A stretch of 64,000 nt of DNA, taken from positions 496,001-560,000 of the forward strand of contig NZ_JABMCC010000121.1 in the NCBI RefSeq assembly GCF_013359905.1, read 5' to 3'. A program made the translations under genes and the position numbers. Below are positions 24,117 through 33,200 of the stretch, piece after piece (the first letter of the stretch is position 1; every line of letters begins with the position of its first letter). Origin of the DNA: Paenibacillus taichungensis (GTDB lineage Bacteria; Bacillota; Bacilli; Paenibacillales; Paenibacillaceae). Below the pieces are notes generated by a model. It saw only the letters and a list, made by a program, of their open reading frames with translations. It was not told the DNA's origin and ran no database searches.

Positions 24117-25940
24117 ATGATCATGCTTGGCAAAATGAAGAGAATCTTAATAGGCAAGCCTATGAAATCGGCTGAATTGGATGCAGAAAAATTGGGGAAA
24201 TGGAAGGCACTCGCCATCCTGTCCTCCGATGCACTATCGTCCGTTGCCTACGGTACGGAGCAAATCTTACTGGTGCTCGTTGCGGCTGGATTCGCCGCCT
24301 TGTGGTACTCTGTTCCAATTTCTATCGCCGTGTTGGGATTACTCGTCATTTTAATTTTTTCCTACCGCCAGACGATTTTTGCTTATCCAACAGGAGGCGG
24401 CGCGTACATCGTAGCCAAGGATAATCTCGGTACGGCTCCGAGCTTGATTGCCGGAGGGTCTTTGCTGGTCGATTATATTTTGACTGTTGCGGTAAGTTCG
24501 TCCGCAGGGACCGATGCGATTACATCTGCCTTTCCAATGCTTCATGATTACAGCATAGTTATTGCACTGATCATGATTGTATTTCTGACCATTATGAATT
24601 TGCGAGGGGTGACGGAATCTGCTTCCGTACTGGCGATCCCCATATATTTGTTTATCTTTTCGATTGCGATTCTGATTATCTCCGGGGGTGTCAAATTCCT
24701 CGCTGGAGGCATGGAAGCTGCCGCCCCTGAATTTGGAACGAGCATGTCCCATGTGAGTTTGTTTCTGCTGCTGAAGGCATTCAGCTCGGGGTGTTCAGCT
24801 TTGACCGGGGTTGAGGCGGTGAGTAATGCGATCCCAAACTTTAAGCAGCCTGCCGAGAAAAATGCAGCGGGAACCTTGATGCTTATGGGATGTATTCTGG
24901 GAGCCATGTTTATCGGGATTACGTTACTTGCTTATGGTTACGGGGTGAAGCCTGATCCGAAAGCCACAGTCATTTCCCAGATTGCCGAAGCCACGTTTGG
25001 CAGGGGCACGATGTATTTTATTATTCAAGGTGTGACGGCACTGATTTTGTTCCTAGCAGCGAATACGGCGTATTCTGCATTCCCGCTGCTGTCCTTCATG
25101 ATGGCGAAGGATAAATATATGCCGCATATGTTTATGGTTAGAGGAGACCGCCTTGGCTTCTCGAACGGTATTATTTTTCTCAGTGTGATGTCTGCCTTGC
25201 TGGTTGTTGGATTCAAAGGAAATACGGAAAGCCTGATTCCGCTCTACGCGGTGGGTGTGTTCATTCCATTCACCCTGTCGCAGCTGGGCATGATGATTCG
25301 TTGGATCAAAGTCAAACCAACCGGCTGGGGTGTGAAGCTGCTCGTCAATACGATAGGGATGCTGACCACACTGTCGATTACATTGATTTTTATATTCACC
25401 AAGTTCACGCAAACATGGGTTATCTTTATTTTCTTGCCACTCGTCGTTTATGTGTTCATGCGCATTCACCGTCATTACTGCAACATCGCGGATGAATTGC
25501 GGATTGATATCAAGCTGGAGAAACCGGTGAGAAAGGGTAATACCATCGTTATTCCGGTGGCTGGCATTACGAGGGTGGTGATGAATACAATCTCTTACGC
25601 TCAAACGATGTCAGATCACGTGGTTGCCTTGTATATCGGGTTCGATGATGAAGCTATCCGCAAGATGGAGCAGAAGTGGGAAGAGTGGAACCCTGGCGTT
25701 CGCCTAGTTGTCATTAAATCGAGATACCGCAGTATTATGGGACCGCTCAAAAAGTTCATTGATACCGTGGAATGGAAGACGGCCGAGACGGACCATATCA
25801 CGATTCTAATTCCGCAGTTCATCACCAAGCATTGGTGGCAAAATGTACTGCACAACCAGACCAGCTTCATGATCCGCGCTTATCTGATCAATTACAAAGA
25901 CGTGATTGTCACGACTGTGCCGTACCATCTCAATCGTTAG
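24117..25940 (+). CDS. kimA: KimA-type potassium importer (APC superfamily)
   Basis: A 607-residue membrane protein with about 12 membrane segments followed by a soluble C-terminal domain of about 150 residues. KimA (YdaO) of B. subtilis has this length and layout and imports potassium with protons at low K+. Visible marks are DALSSVAYGTEQILLVL in the first helix, AYPTGGGAYIVAKDNLG, SGCSALTGVEAVSNAIP and the C-terminal VIPVAGITRVVMNTISYAQT. In B. subtilis a c-di-AMP riboswitch controls the gene; here the 190-base leader has none that I can see. The start is ATG 24117 after ggaaggaag; ATG 24123 is also possible. It is a single-gene unit. Confidence 0.85.
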   Translation: MIMLGKMKRILIGKPMKSAELDAEKLGKWKALAILSSDALSSVAYGTEQILLVLVAAGFAALWYSVPISIAVLGLLVILIFSYRQTIFAYPTGGGAYIVAKDNLGTAPSLIAGGSLLVDYILTVAVSSSAGTDAITSAFPMLHDYSIVIALIMIVFLTIMNLRGVTESASVLAIPIYLFIFSIAILIISGGVKFLAGGMEAAAPEFGTSMSHVSLFLLLKAFSSGCSALTGVEAVSNAIPNFKQPAEKNAAGTLMLMGCILGAMFIGITLLAYGYGVKPDPKATVISQIAEATFGRGTMYFIIQGVTALILFLAANTAYSAFPLLSFMMAKDKYMPHMFMVRGDRLGFSNGIIFLSVMSALLVVGFKGNTESLIPLYAVGVFIPFTLSQLGMMIRWIKVKPTGWGVKLLVNTIGMLTTLSITLIFIFTKFTQTWVIFIFLPLVVYVFMRIHRHYCNIADELRIDIKLEKPVRKGNTIVIPVAGITRVVMNTISYAQTMSDHVVALYIGFDDEAIRKMEQKWEEWNPGVRLVVIKSRYRSIMGPLKKFIDTVEWKTAETDHITILIPQFITKHWWQNVLHNQTSFMIRAYLINYKDVIVTTVPYHLNR

Positions 25941-26111
25941 TAGGATTCTTCTACAATAGGAAATGGTATGAGAAGAGTATGTAATGTGCTTACGTGTCAT
26001 CCATTTTCTTAGGAATTCTCAACCGAATATTTTTCGTTAACATTAAATATCCAGTTTTCTGTTAAATTTATTAAGATGATATCCATTGTTGTTCACCTTC
26101 TCTTAACACAC

Positions 26112-26158
26112 AAAACCGCACGAACATTCCCGAATTAAGGGAGTTCTTGCGGTTTTTT
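26112..26158 (+). terminator. intrinsic terminator in the kimA-ugpA interval
   Basis: Stem aaaccgca...gaac...ttccc / ggga...gttc...tgcggttt, then TTTTTTT. The interval 25941-26341 (401 bases) holds this structure; its final 180 bases must contain the promoter of the ABC operon, which I cannot place with confidence. Confidence 0.85.
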
Positions 26159-26341
26159 TGCTGTTTGCTGATCTTGTTTTGAAGTCTATTTAACGTCTCT
26201 TGTTTGGTAAAGTCGCTTGTCCACGATTAACGCTGCGTTGATTCAGAACAGATGCTGCTGTGACAGTTGGCTTTTACACTAGTTAATGTGGGTGATGAAG
26301 TTCACACACCGAATGCGTAGATCAAGGGGGAAGAAAATCCG

Positions 26342-27304
26342 ATGAGTGAGCTTGACAACCGGATCAGCTTGCCTGCTGCCAGACGGCGCTTATCCAATAC
26401 GAGTCAGCGCCGGACAGCTTCGCTGCGTGTACAGCGGATGCGGGAGAATATGCTGGCCTATGGTTTCCTGGCACCATCGCTGCTTTTATTTGCAGTGTTT
26501 CTGTTTTATCCGATGTTTAAGTCGGTGTACCTGAGTCTGCATTCCACTGACCCTACCGGACAGATTGCAGCTTATGTGGGACTGGACAATTTCAAGGCGG
26601 TATTCCAGTCCGGACTGTTCCTGCAAGGCATGAAAGTGACGGTGCTATTTGTCCTGTTTACCGTGCCAACCGGCATGCTGGCAGCTCTGATTCTAGCGGC
26701 ATTAACACACAACCGTTTCAAGGGAATGCGTATATTCCAGTTTGTATTCTCTCTGCCCGTGGTACTGTCTGTCGGTTCATCGGCGGTCATCTGGAAGTTT
26801 TTGTTCCATCCGACCTTGGGCATGCTGAATTATTTATTAGGTAAAGTTGGAATCGATCCAATTCCATGGCTGACCAGCCCGGATTGGGCCTTGATATCGA
26901 TCTCCATTATGACGATTTGGATGAATCTAGGATTCAATTACATTATTCTATCCAGCGGATTACAGGGTATCCCGGATGAAATTTATGAGAGCGCGAAGAT
27001 TGATGGCGCAGGTCCTTTGCTTACTTTTCGCAAAATCTCGATGCCACTGTTGTCGCCAACCCTGTTTTTCGTCACCGTAGTATCGATCATTGGTGCGTTC
27101 CAATCATTTGGTCAGATCAACATTCTAACCCGGGGTGGCCCGATGGACAGTACCAATGTATTCGTATATTCCATCTATCAGGAAGCCTTTGTTAATTTCC
27201 GCTTCGGAACGGGCAGTGCGCAGGCGCTTATCCTGTTCGCGGTCATTATGCTGCTGACCCTGATTCAGTTCAAATGGGTGGAAAGGAAAGTGCATTACCA
27301 ATGA
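26342..27304 (+). CDS. ugpA: ABC transporter permease, UgpA-like
   Basis: A 320-residue permease of the carbohydrate uptake class 1 (MalF-like) family with six membrane segments. The coupling motif is seen as EIYESAKIDGAGPLLTFRKISMPLLSPT, given as EIYESAKIDGAG and FRKISMPLLSPT (EAA loop). The N-terminus carries about 35 basic residues before the first helix. It overlaps the next permease by ATGA. The following binding protein resembles UgpB, so the system probably imports glycerol 3-phosphate or a glycerophosphodiester. No ATPase gene is next to it, so a shared MsmX/UgpC-type ATPase is expected elsewhere. Confidence 0.83.
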   Translation: MSELDNRISLPAARRRLSNTSQRRTASLRVQRMRENMLAYGFLAPSLLLFAVFLFYPMFKSVYLSLHSTDPTGQIAAYVGLDNFKAVFQSGLFLQGMKVTVLFVLFTVPTGMLAALILAALTHNRFKGMRIFQFVFSLPVVLSVGSSAVIWKFLFHPTLGMLNYLLGKVGIDPIPWLTSPDWALISISIMTIWMNLGFNYIILSSGLQGIPDEIYESAKIDGAGPLLTFRKISMPLLSPTLFFVTVVSIIGAFQSFGQINILTRGGPMDSTNVFVYSIYQEAFVNFRFGTGSAQALILFAVIMLLTLIQFKWVERKVHYQ

Positions 27305-28122
27305 GGACACCATGGACTAAAACATTGCTGTATGTGTTGCTTACAATCTGTGCGGCACTTGTACTGTATCCGGTGCTGTACACCTTTTTCATGGCGGTCA
27401 TGACGCCGGAGGATGCCAGTGCGTATCCGCCTCATATCATCCCGCAATCGATAGACCTGTCCAATTTCACGGAAGTATTCGATATCGTTCCGATTGGTTC
27501 GTTTATCGGTAATACGTTCCTGGTGGCAGGACTGACGATGCTTGGTCAGCTTGTTACAGCGAGCATGGCAGCCTATGCATTCGCGAAAATGGAGTTTAAG
27601 GGCAAGAACGTCATCTTTAGCATGTTTGTGGCGACGATGATGATTCCTTGGGAAGTTACCATGATCCCGAACTATCTGACAGTGCGCAGCTGGGGCTGGC
27701 TCGATACGTATCAGGGGCTGACCATTCCGTTCCTGGCAACAGCGTTCGGTACATTCCTGCTGAGACAATTCTTCATGCAGCTGCCGAAGGAACTGTTTGA
27801 AGCGGCGAAGATCGATGGCTGTGGGCATATCCGGTATTTTGTATCCCATGTCCTGCCATTGTCGCGTCCGGCACTTGGAACATTGGCAATCTATTCGTTT
27901 CTGAGCATGTACAACTCCTATCTGTGGCCGCTTCTCGTCACAAATACGCCAGAGATGAGAACGGTACAGATCGGAATCTCGATGCTGGAGTTCCAGGAAT
28001 CCACAGCATGGAATCTGGTGTTTGCCGGCACAGCGCTTGTTATTTTACCGTCGCTGCTGCTTCTGGTTTTTGGTTTGAAGCAGCTTGTTCGCGGTATGGC
28101 CGCAGGCGCGCTGAAGGGTTGA
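27301..28122 (+). CDS. ugpE: ABC transporter permease, UgpE-like
   Basis: A 273-residue partner permease of the MalG family with six membrane segments and the EAA loop ELFEAAKIDGCGHIRYF followed by VLPLSRPALGTLAIYSFL. The start is ATG 27301, inside the stop of the first permease (ATGA), so translation is coupled; the earlier in-frame start at 27274 would overlap more. It ends at 28122, and a 299-base spacer with a dispersed repeat follows before the binding-protein gene. The segment MYNSYLWPLLVTNTPEMRTV is typical of the glycerol-3-phosphate/sugar group. Confidence 0.85.
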   Translation: MRTPWTKTLLYVLLTICAALVLYPVLYTFFMAVMTPEDASAYPPHIIPQSIDLSNFTEVFDIVPIGSFIGNTFLVAGLTMLGQLVTASMAAYAFAKMEFKGKNVIFSMFVATMMIPWEVTMIPNYLTVRSWGWLDTYQGLTIPFLATAFGTFLLRQFFMQLPKELFEAAKIDGCGHIRYFVSHVLPLSRPALGTLAIYSFLSMYNSYLWPLLVTNTPEMRTVQIGISMLEFQESTAWNLVFAGTALVILPSLLLLVFGLKQLVRGMAAGALKG

Positions 28123-28234
28123 TTCAGTTAAAAGTGTATGGATTTAGCGGGTTTGTGGTTTGGATTCCCAGGAGCGAATAAACAAGGCCTCACTCTTGAA
28201 ATAAGATGTTGAGAAGATAAATCACGTAGTAGTG

Positions 28235-28370
28235 GAGGGGACGAAATCGATTCTGTAGAAGCGTAGCGTTCGCCTTTATCCCCGGATTTTCCCCTTTGAA
28301 GGGAATTGAATGAAATCCGGGGATAACAGCGATCGAAAGAACGATTCGGACCCGTAACGGCCACTCCGTG
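28235..28370 (+). repeat. dispersed hairpin repeat, copy B (between ugpE and ugpB)
   Basis: The second copy of the repeat at 3677-3815, in the same orientation as the surrounding genes. The hairpin is complete here: outer stem ccccggattt / aaatccgggg and inner stem tccc / ggga around ctttgaa. Flanking blocks agcgttcgccttt and ataacagcgatcg match copy A. It sits inside the ugp operon between permease and binding protein, a spacing where mRNA-stabilising hairpins are known in other transporter operons. The other part of the interval, 28123-28234 and 28371-28421, shows only a ribosome binding site (aaaggagag). Confidence 0.7.
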
Positions 28371-28421
28371 TCATCTCCAAGGTTTTATTTTGAAGTGAGC
28401 CTCAAAAAAAGGAGAGCGATT

Positions 28422-29795
28422 ATGATCGGGTTTCGTTTGAAAAAAAGAGGAACATTTGCATTGATGTTGGCTGCACTTATGCTGGTATTGTCCGCTTGTG
28501 GCGGAAAAGCCGAAACAACAAGCACAACGGGCGGAGCGCAGGCAGATGCTGCAGCTGCTGAACCGGTACAATTGACATGGTGGCATTCGATGTCGGGTGC
28601 AGGGGAGAAAGCCATTAATCAACTCGCTTCCGATTTTAACGCAAGTCACCCGGACATTCAGGTGAAGGCAATCTATCAAGGGAAATATGATGAGAGCCTG
28701 AACAAACTCAAAGCTTCCATGGGATCGGACAGTGGTCCGGACATTATCCAGGTGTACGAGATCGGCAGCAAGTTCATGATCGATTCGGGCATGATTACGC
28801 CGGTACAGCAATTTATCGATAAAGACAAGTTCGACCTGTCCCAACTGGAGCCAAATATCATCCGTTATTACACCATCGATGGCAAATTGAACGCGATGCC
28901 GTTCAACACATCGAACCCAATTCTGTATTACAACAAAGATATGTTCAAAGCTGCTGGTTTGGACCCGGAGAACCCGCCTAAGACATATGAAGAGTTTGAG
29001 CAAGCAGCCAAAGCACTGGCGAAAGACGGCAAACCAGGCGCATCCATGGCCATCTATGGCTGGTTTATGGAACAGTTCTTCGCGAACCAGAATGCAGATT
29101 ATGTAAACAATGGTAACGGAAGAAATGGTGCAGCGACCGAATCCATGCTGAACTCCGAAGCTGGCGTGAAGACTTTGACATGGTGGAAAAAGATGATGGA
29201 CGAGAAAACCGTATCCAATCTGGGACGTAGCACGGACGATACGACCGCTGCGTTTACCGCACAGCAAATCGGTATGACGCTGGATTCCACCGCTGGATTG
29301 CGCAAAATTGTGGAGGGTGCTGGTGGGAAGTTTGAGCTGGGAACAGGCTTCCTGCCACGTCCAGCAGATGCCAAAGAAGGCGGCGTTGTTGTTGGTGGCG
29401 CAAGCTTGTATATCATGAATAACAAATCCGAAGCTCAACAGCAAGCCGCTTGGGAATTCATCAAGTACCTGGCTACACCTGAGGTACAGGCCAACTGGAG
29501 TGTTGCGACAGGATACTTCCCTATTACGACAGCAGCCTACGATGAGCAAGTATTAAAGGATAATATGGCGAAGTACCCGCAATTCCAGACAGCAGTCGAC
29601 CAATTGCACGCTTCCGCTGATTCGACAGCAACATCCGGGGCGGTAATGGGTGTATTCCCCGAAGCCCGTCAAATTGTCGAAGGAGCGATCGAGACAGTTC
29701 TAAATGGACAAGGTATACCGCAAGACGTATTGGATGCAGCAGCGAAGCAAATTACAGACAAGATTGCACAGTATAACAGCACGGTGAAGAAGTAA
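28422..29795 (+). CDS. ugpB: ABC transporter substrate-binding lipoprotein, UgpB-like
   Basis: A 457-residue lipoprotein. The signal peptide ends in the lipobox LVLSAC (Cys about residue 24). The mature protein resembles UgpB in order of motifs: LTWWHSMSGAGEKAINQLA, DFNASHPDIQVKAIYQGKYD, IIQVYEIGSKFM, MPFNTSNPILYYNKDMFKAA, VVVGGASLYIMNNKS and TGYFPITTAAYDEQVL. UgpB binds sn-glycerol 3-phosphate and glycerophosphocholine-type diesters; the exact ligand here is inferred. The frame opens at 28368, but aaaggagag (28407-28415) fixes ATG 28422. It is the last gene of the unit, ended by a terminator. Confidence 0.85.
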   Translation: MIGFRLKKRGTFALMLAALMLVLSACGGKAETTSTTGGAQADAAAAEPVQLTWWHSMSGAGEKAINQLASDFNASHPDIQVKAIYQGKYDESLNKLKASMGSDSGPDIIQVYEIGSKFMIDSGMITPVQQFIDKDKFDLSQLEPNIIRYYTIDGKLNAMPFNTSNPILYYNKDMFKAAGLDPENPPKTYEEFEQAAKALAKDGKPGASMAIYGWFMEQFFANQNADYVNNGNGRNGAATESMLNSEAGVKTLTWWKKMMDEKTVSNLGRSTDDTTAAFTAQQIGMTLDSTAGLRKIVEGAGGKFELGTGFLPRPADAKEGGVVVGGASLYIMNNKSEAQQQAAWEFIKYLATPEVQANWSVATGYFPITTAAYDEQVLKDNMAKYPQFQTAVDQLHASADSTATSGAVMGVFPEARQIVEGAIETVLNGQGIPQDVLDAAAKQITDKIAQYNSTVKK

Positions 29796-29884
29796 CTTAT
29801 TTCTTGAAATAGGACAAACTTGAGGCCGGATATAGCAAAGTTGAAATGTATGGCTTAACTTAGGATGTCATAACGAGTGAGACG

Positions 29885-29918
29885 TATGCGATGGTCAACC
29901 CTGACTATCGCATCGTTT
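29885..29918 (+). terminator. intrinsic terminator after ugpB
   Basis: Stem atgcgat / atcgcat with an inner gtca / tgac, followed by CGTTTT. The remaining interval to 30281 is AT-rich and holds the promoter region of the next gene, including TGTAAA at 30063-30068 and 30085-30090 (22 bases apart). Confidence 0.75.
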
Positions 29919-30281
29919 TGCTGTGAAAAGGTCTTGAACAAAATCGCTTTAAGGCGGATTGGCTATGGGGATATCTATCAATATGTGTCGAATACAGAGA
30001 TTTGGGTCTTTTAATGTTAGTTTAAGTGACTTCATATAGGCTGTTATACACAGAAGAATTGATGTAAAGGTCATAAATGTGACATGTAAAGCTGTATAGT
30101 AGTACTTTTCTACTTATTTTTATTTACAATCAACAAATTTGTGATGTGTATGTTCTATTTTATATCATTTCAAAAGAATATTGTTTACACGTAATAGAAG
30201 TTCGGTTATCTTATATTTGAACTAATGTACAAGCTTCATGAACAAATGATTATAAATTTAAAACATGGAGGTAGGTAAAAG

Positions 30282-33200
30282 ATGCATATTCTGCAAATGA
30301 AGAGGTGGCTCAGGTTGTTCCTGGCCATGGTCCTGCTCATCACGGGTGCTATTCCAGCCGGATTGTTCAGCAGTAAGGCAGCCGCGGCGGCTGAGCCGTT
30401 AACGATTGCTCAGGCGATAGCTCGGAATAATGATGGATTACCGGGGACAGTAGAAGGATACGTTATCGGTTACTTTAACAATAATTCTAAAAACCAACTT
30501 CAAACCGAAGCTCCGTTTAGTGGAGGAAGTAATTTCGGACTTGCCGATACTCCAGGGGAAACGGATTTAAGCAAGATTATGTCTGTTCAAATTCCCAGTG
30601 ATACCTCCGTGCGTGACATATTTGGATTAAATAAAAATCCCGAGCTTTTTGGTAAAAAAGTCAGGATAACCAATGGAACGTTATCTTCCTATCTTTCTCT
30701 TCCTGGCCTCAAATACATTGACTCCACTTCAACAACCTTCCAACTAATCGATGAGACTCCTGTAACTAAAGTGGCAAACGTCACAGCTAATCCTACTTCC
30801 GGCGCTGTTCCAACAGGGACCCAGGTGGCCTTGGAAACAACCACAGTTGGTGCAACGGTATACTACAAGCAGAATACGGAAGTTGATTATCTTCCCTACA
30901 CCGTGCCCATCACGGTAAATGATGCAACTCACATTGAAACCTACGCAGCCAAAGAAGGGATCGACAATAGCGATGTTACCAGTTTTGACTACACCATCGT
31001 CGACAACAGCCCTATTTCCATCTCTGATGCAAGAAATGCAACTGAAAATACGACCGTTACCGTTCAAGGCATTGTAACTTACAGCGAATTATCCGGAAGT
31101 GTATCCAATCTGTATATTCAGGATAACGATGCCGGGATCGTTGTGCGCGGTAATGCTTCTGGTGTGGAAGTTGGTGACCGGATTGAAGCCTACGGCCCAA
31201 TTACGATTTACAACGGCTTAGTACAGGTTGAAGCAAGCAAATCTGGATTTCAGGGTGGATATATTCGAACTGTCGAAAAGTCGCAGGATCTACCTTCACC
31301 TGTACCGCTCAATTCTTCCCATTTTGCTCCAGGAGCGGGGGGCAGTAAGGGTTCTGGAGGGCAATATGAAGGGATGCTTGTCGAAGTAAACAATATTCAA
31401 GTGACAAAAAGCAACACGCCCACTTACACGGCGACAGATGAACATGGCGGTGAAATGCTGATTTATGCCAAAAACAGCCCGTCTGCTCTCTCCGTTGGCA
31501 AATCGTATCATAAAGTGACAGGAGTCTTGACGTACCATTCCACTTACGGTCTGGAGTTGATTCCTCGAACGGCGTCGGATATTCTGGAGGATTTGCTCTC
31601 CGTAACAGCGAGTACACCTTCCGGTGGCATTGTAAAAGGAACGGAAGTTACGTTGTCTTCTCCTTACGTAGGTGCCCAAATTTTCTATACACTGGACGGT
31701 TATGAGCCAACTGTGAATTCTACGGAATACACACAGCCTATTACAATCAATCAAGATCAAATCATTAAAGCTGTTGCCACTGCTGATAACAGAGTAAGTA
31801 ACATTTTTTCTTTTGAGTATACTGCGGTGAATCGATTGGATGGTGTACGTATTCACGAAATTCAGGGGGCAGGCCATTATTCCATTTATGACGGACTGAA
31901 AGTCCAGAATGTAGAAGGTGTAGTTACATCTGTAGTTAACGCAGATTCATTCTATATGCAATCCATTCCTGGTCAGGAAGATGGAGATCCGGCAACTTCT
32001 GAGGGGATTTTAATCTATAAGAAAGATCATGGAATGAAAATCCAGCATCAAGTTAAGGTTTCAGGTCAAGTCAAAGAGTATACAGCAAGCGCAACAGACC
32101 TGCCAACCACTGAAATTGTAGCTTCTGAGATTACGTTGGAACAACCCAATGCTGAATTGCCACAACCCGTAATCATTGGAAAAGGTGGTCGCGTAATACC
32201 GAATGTCATTGATTCGGATGGATTGAGCGAATTCAACCCGGACGTGGATGCCATTGATTTCTATGAAAGTCTGGAAGGCATGCGTATTCAGTTAAATGAT
32301 GCGACTATTCTTGGACCTTATTCCTACAATCCTGGATTAGCAGTGACGGTGGACAACGAACCTAATAATCCATTGCAGACTCCGTCAGGAGGATTGATCT
32401 TACGGAGAGACGGAGCTGGAGAGTTTGAAAGTTCTCTAAATCCTCAACGCTTGTTCATTAACAAAAAACCTTCTCAAGCTGTGACCACGGGTGATAAATT
32501 TGCATGGCCGATTAATGGGGTGATTTCTTATTCGAGTGGTAATTATAAGGTCACCTTGGAAGGCGATTTACCTCCGATTACATCCATTGGTTTGAAACAG
32601 GCAACAACCTCAATTGAACCACAACAAGACAAGTTGACAATTGCTACGTTCAACGTAGAGAACTTCAGTAAAAAGGATGCAACACGTGGAAATAAAATCG
32701 GCAAGATTATCGTTAACAATCTAAAAAGCCCTGATATTATAGGGATCATGGAAGTTCAGGATAACGACGGCGCAACAGATAGCGGAAACACAGACGCGAG
32801 TGAAAGCTTCAAAACGCTTCTGGATGCAATTAAAAGCAATAATGGACCAAGTTATCAGTATACCGATATTGCACCGCTAAATAATATGGATGGTGGAGCA
32901 ACTGGGGGCAACATTCGTGTAGGGTTCCTGTACAATCCGGATCGGGTATCCTTAAAAGCAGGTACCAAAGGTGATGCAATAACAGCGCTTGCCCTCGATG
33001 CAATTGGAAACTTGTCGCTGAATCCAGGGCGCATTCAACCAGATAATGTCGCTTTCAAAACTTCAAGAAAACCGCTCACGGCAGAGTTTGAATTTAATGG
33101 TGAACGTGTAGTTGTTATCGCTAACCATTTCAACTCCAAAGGTGGGGATTTAGCCCCATTTGGAAATGTCCAGCCTGCAACCCGCAGCAGCGAAGTGCAA

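Noticed and set aside
28371-29549. 392-codon open frame on the minus strand opposite ugpB
   Set aside because: Antisense to a well-supported lipoprotein gene; composition is Cys/His/Arg-rich and no motif or ribosome binding site supports it.
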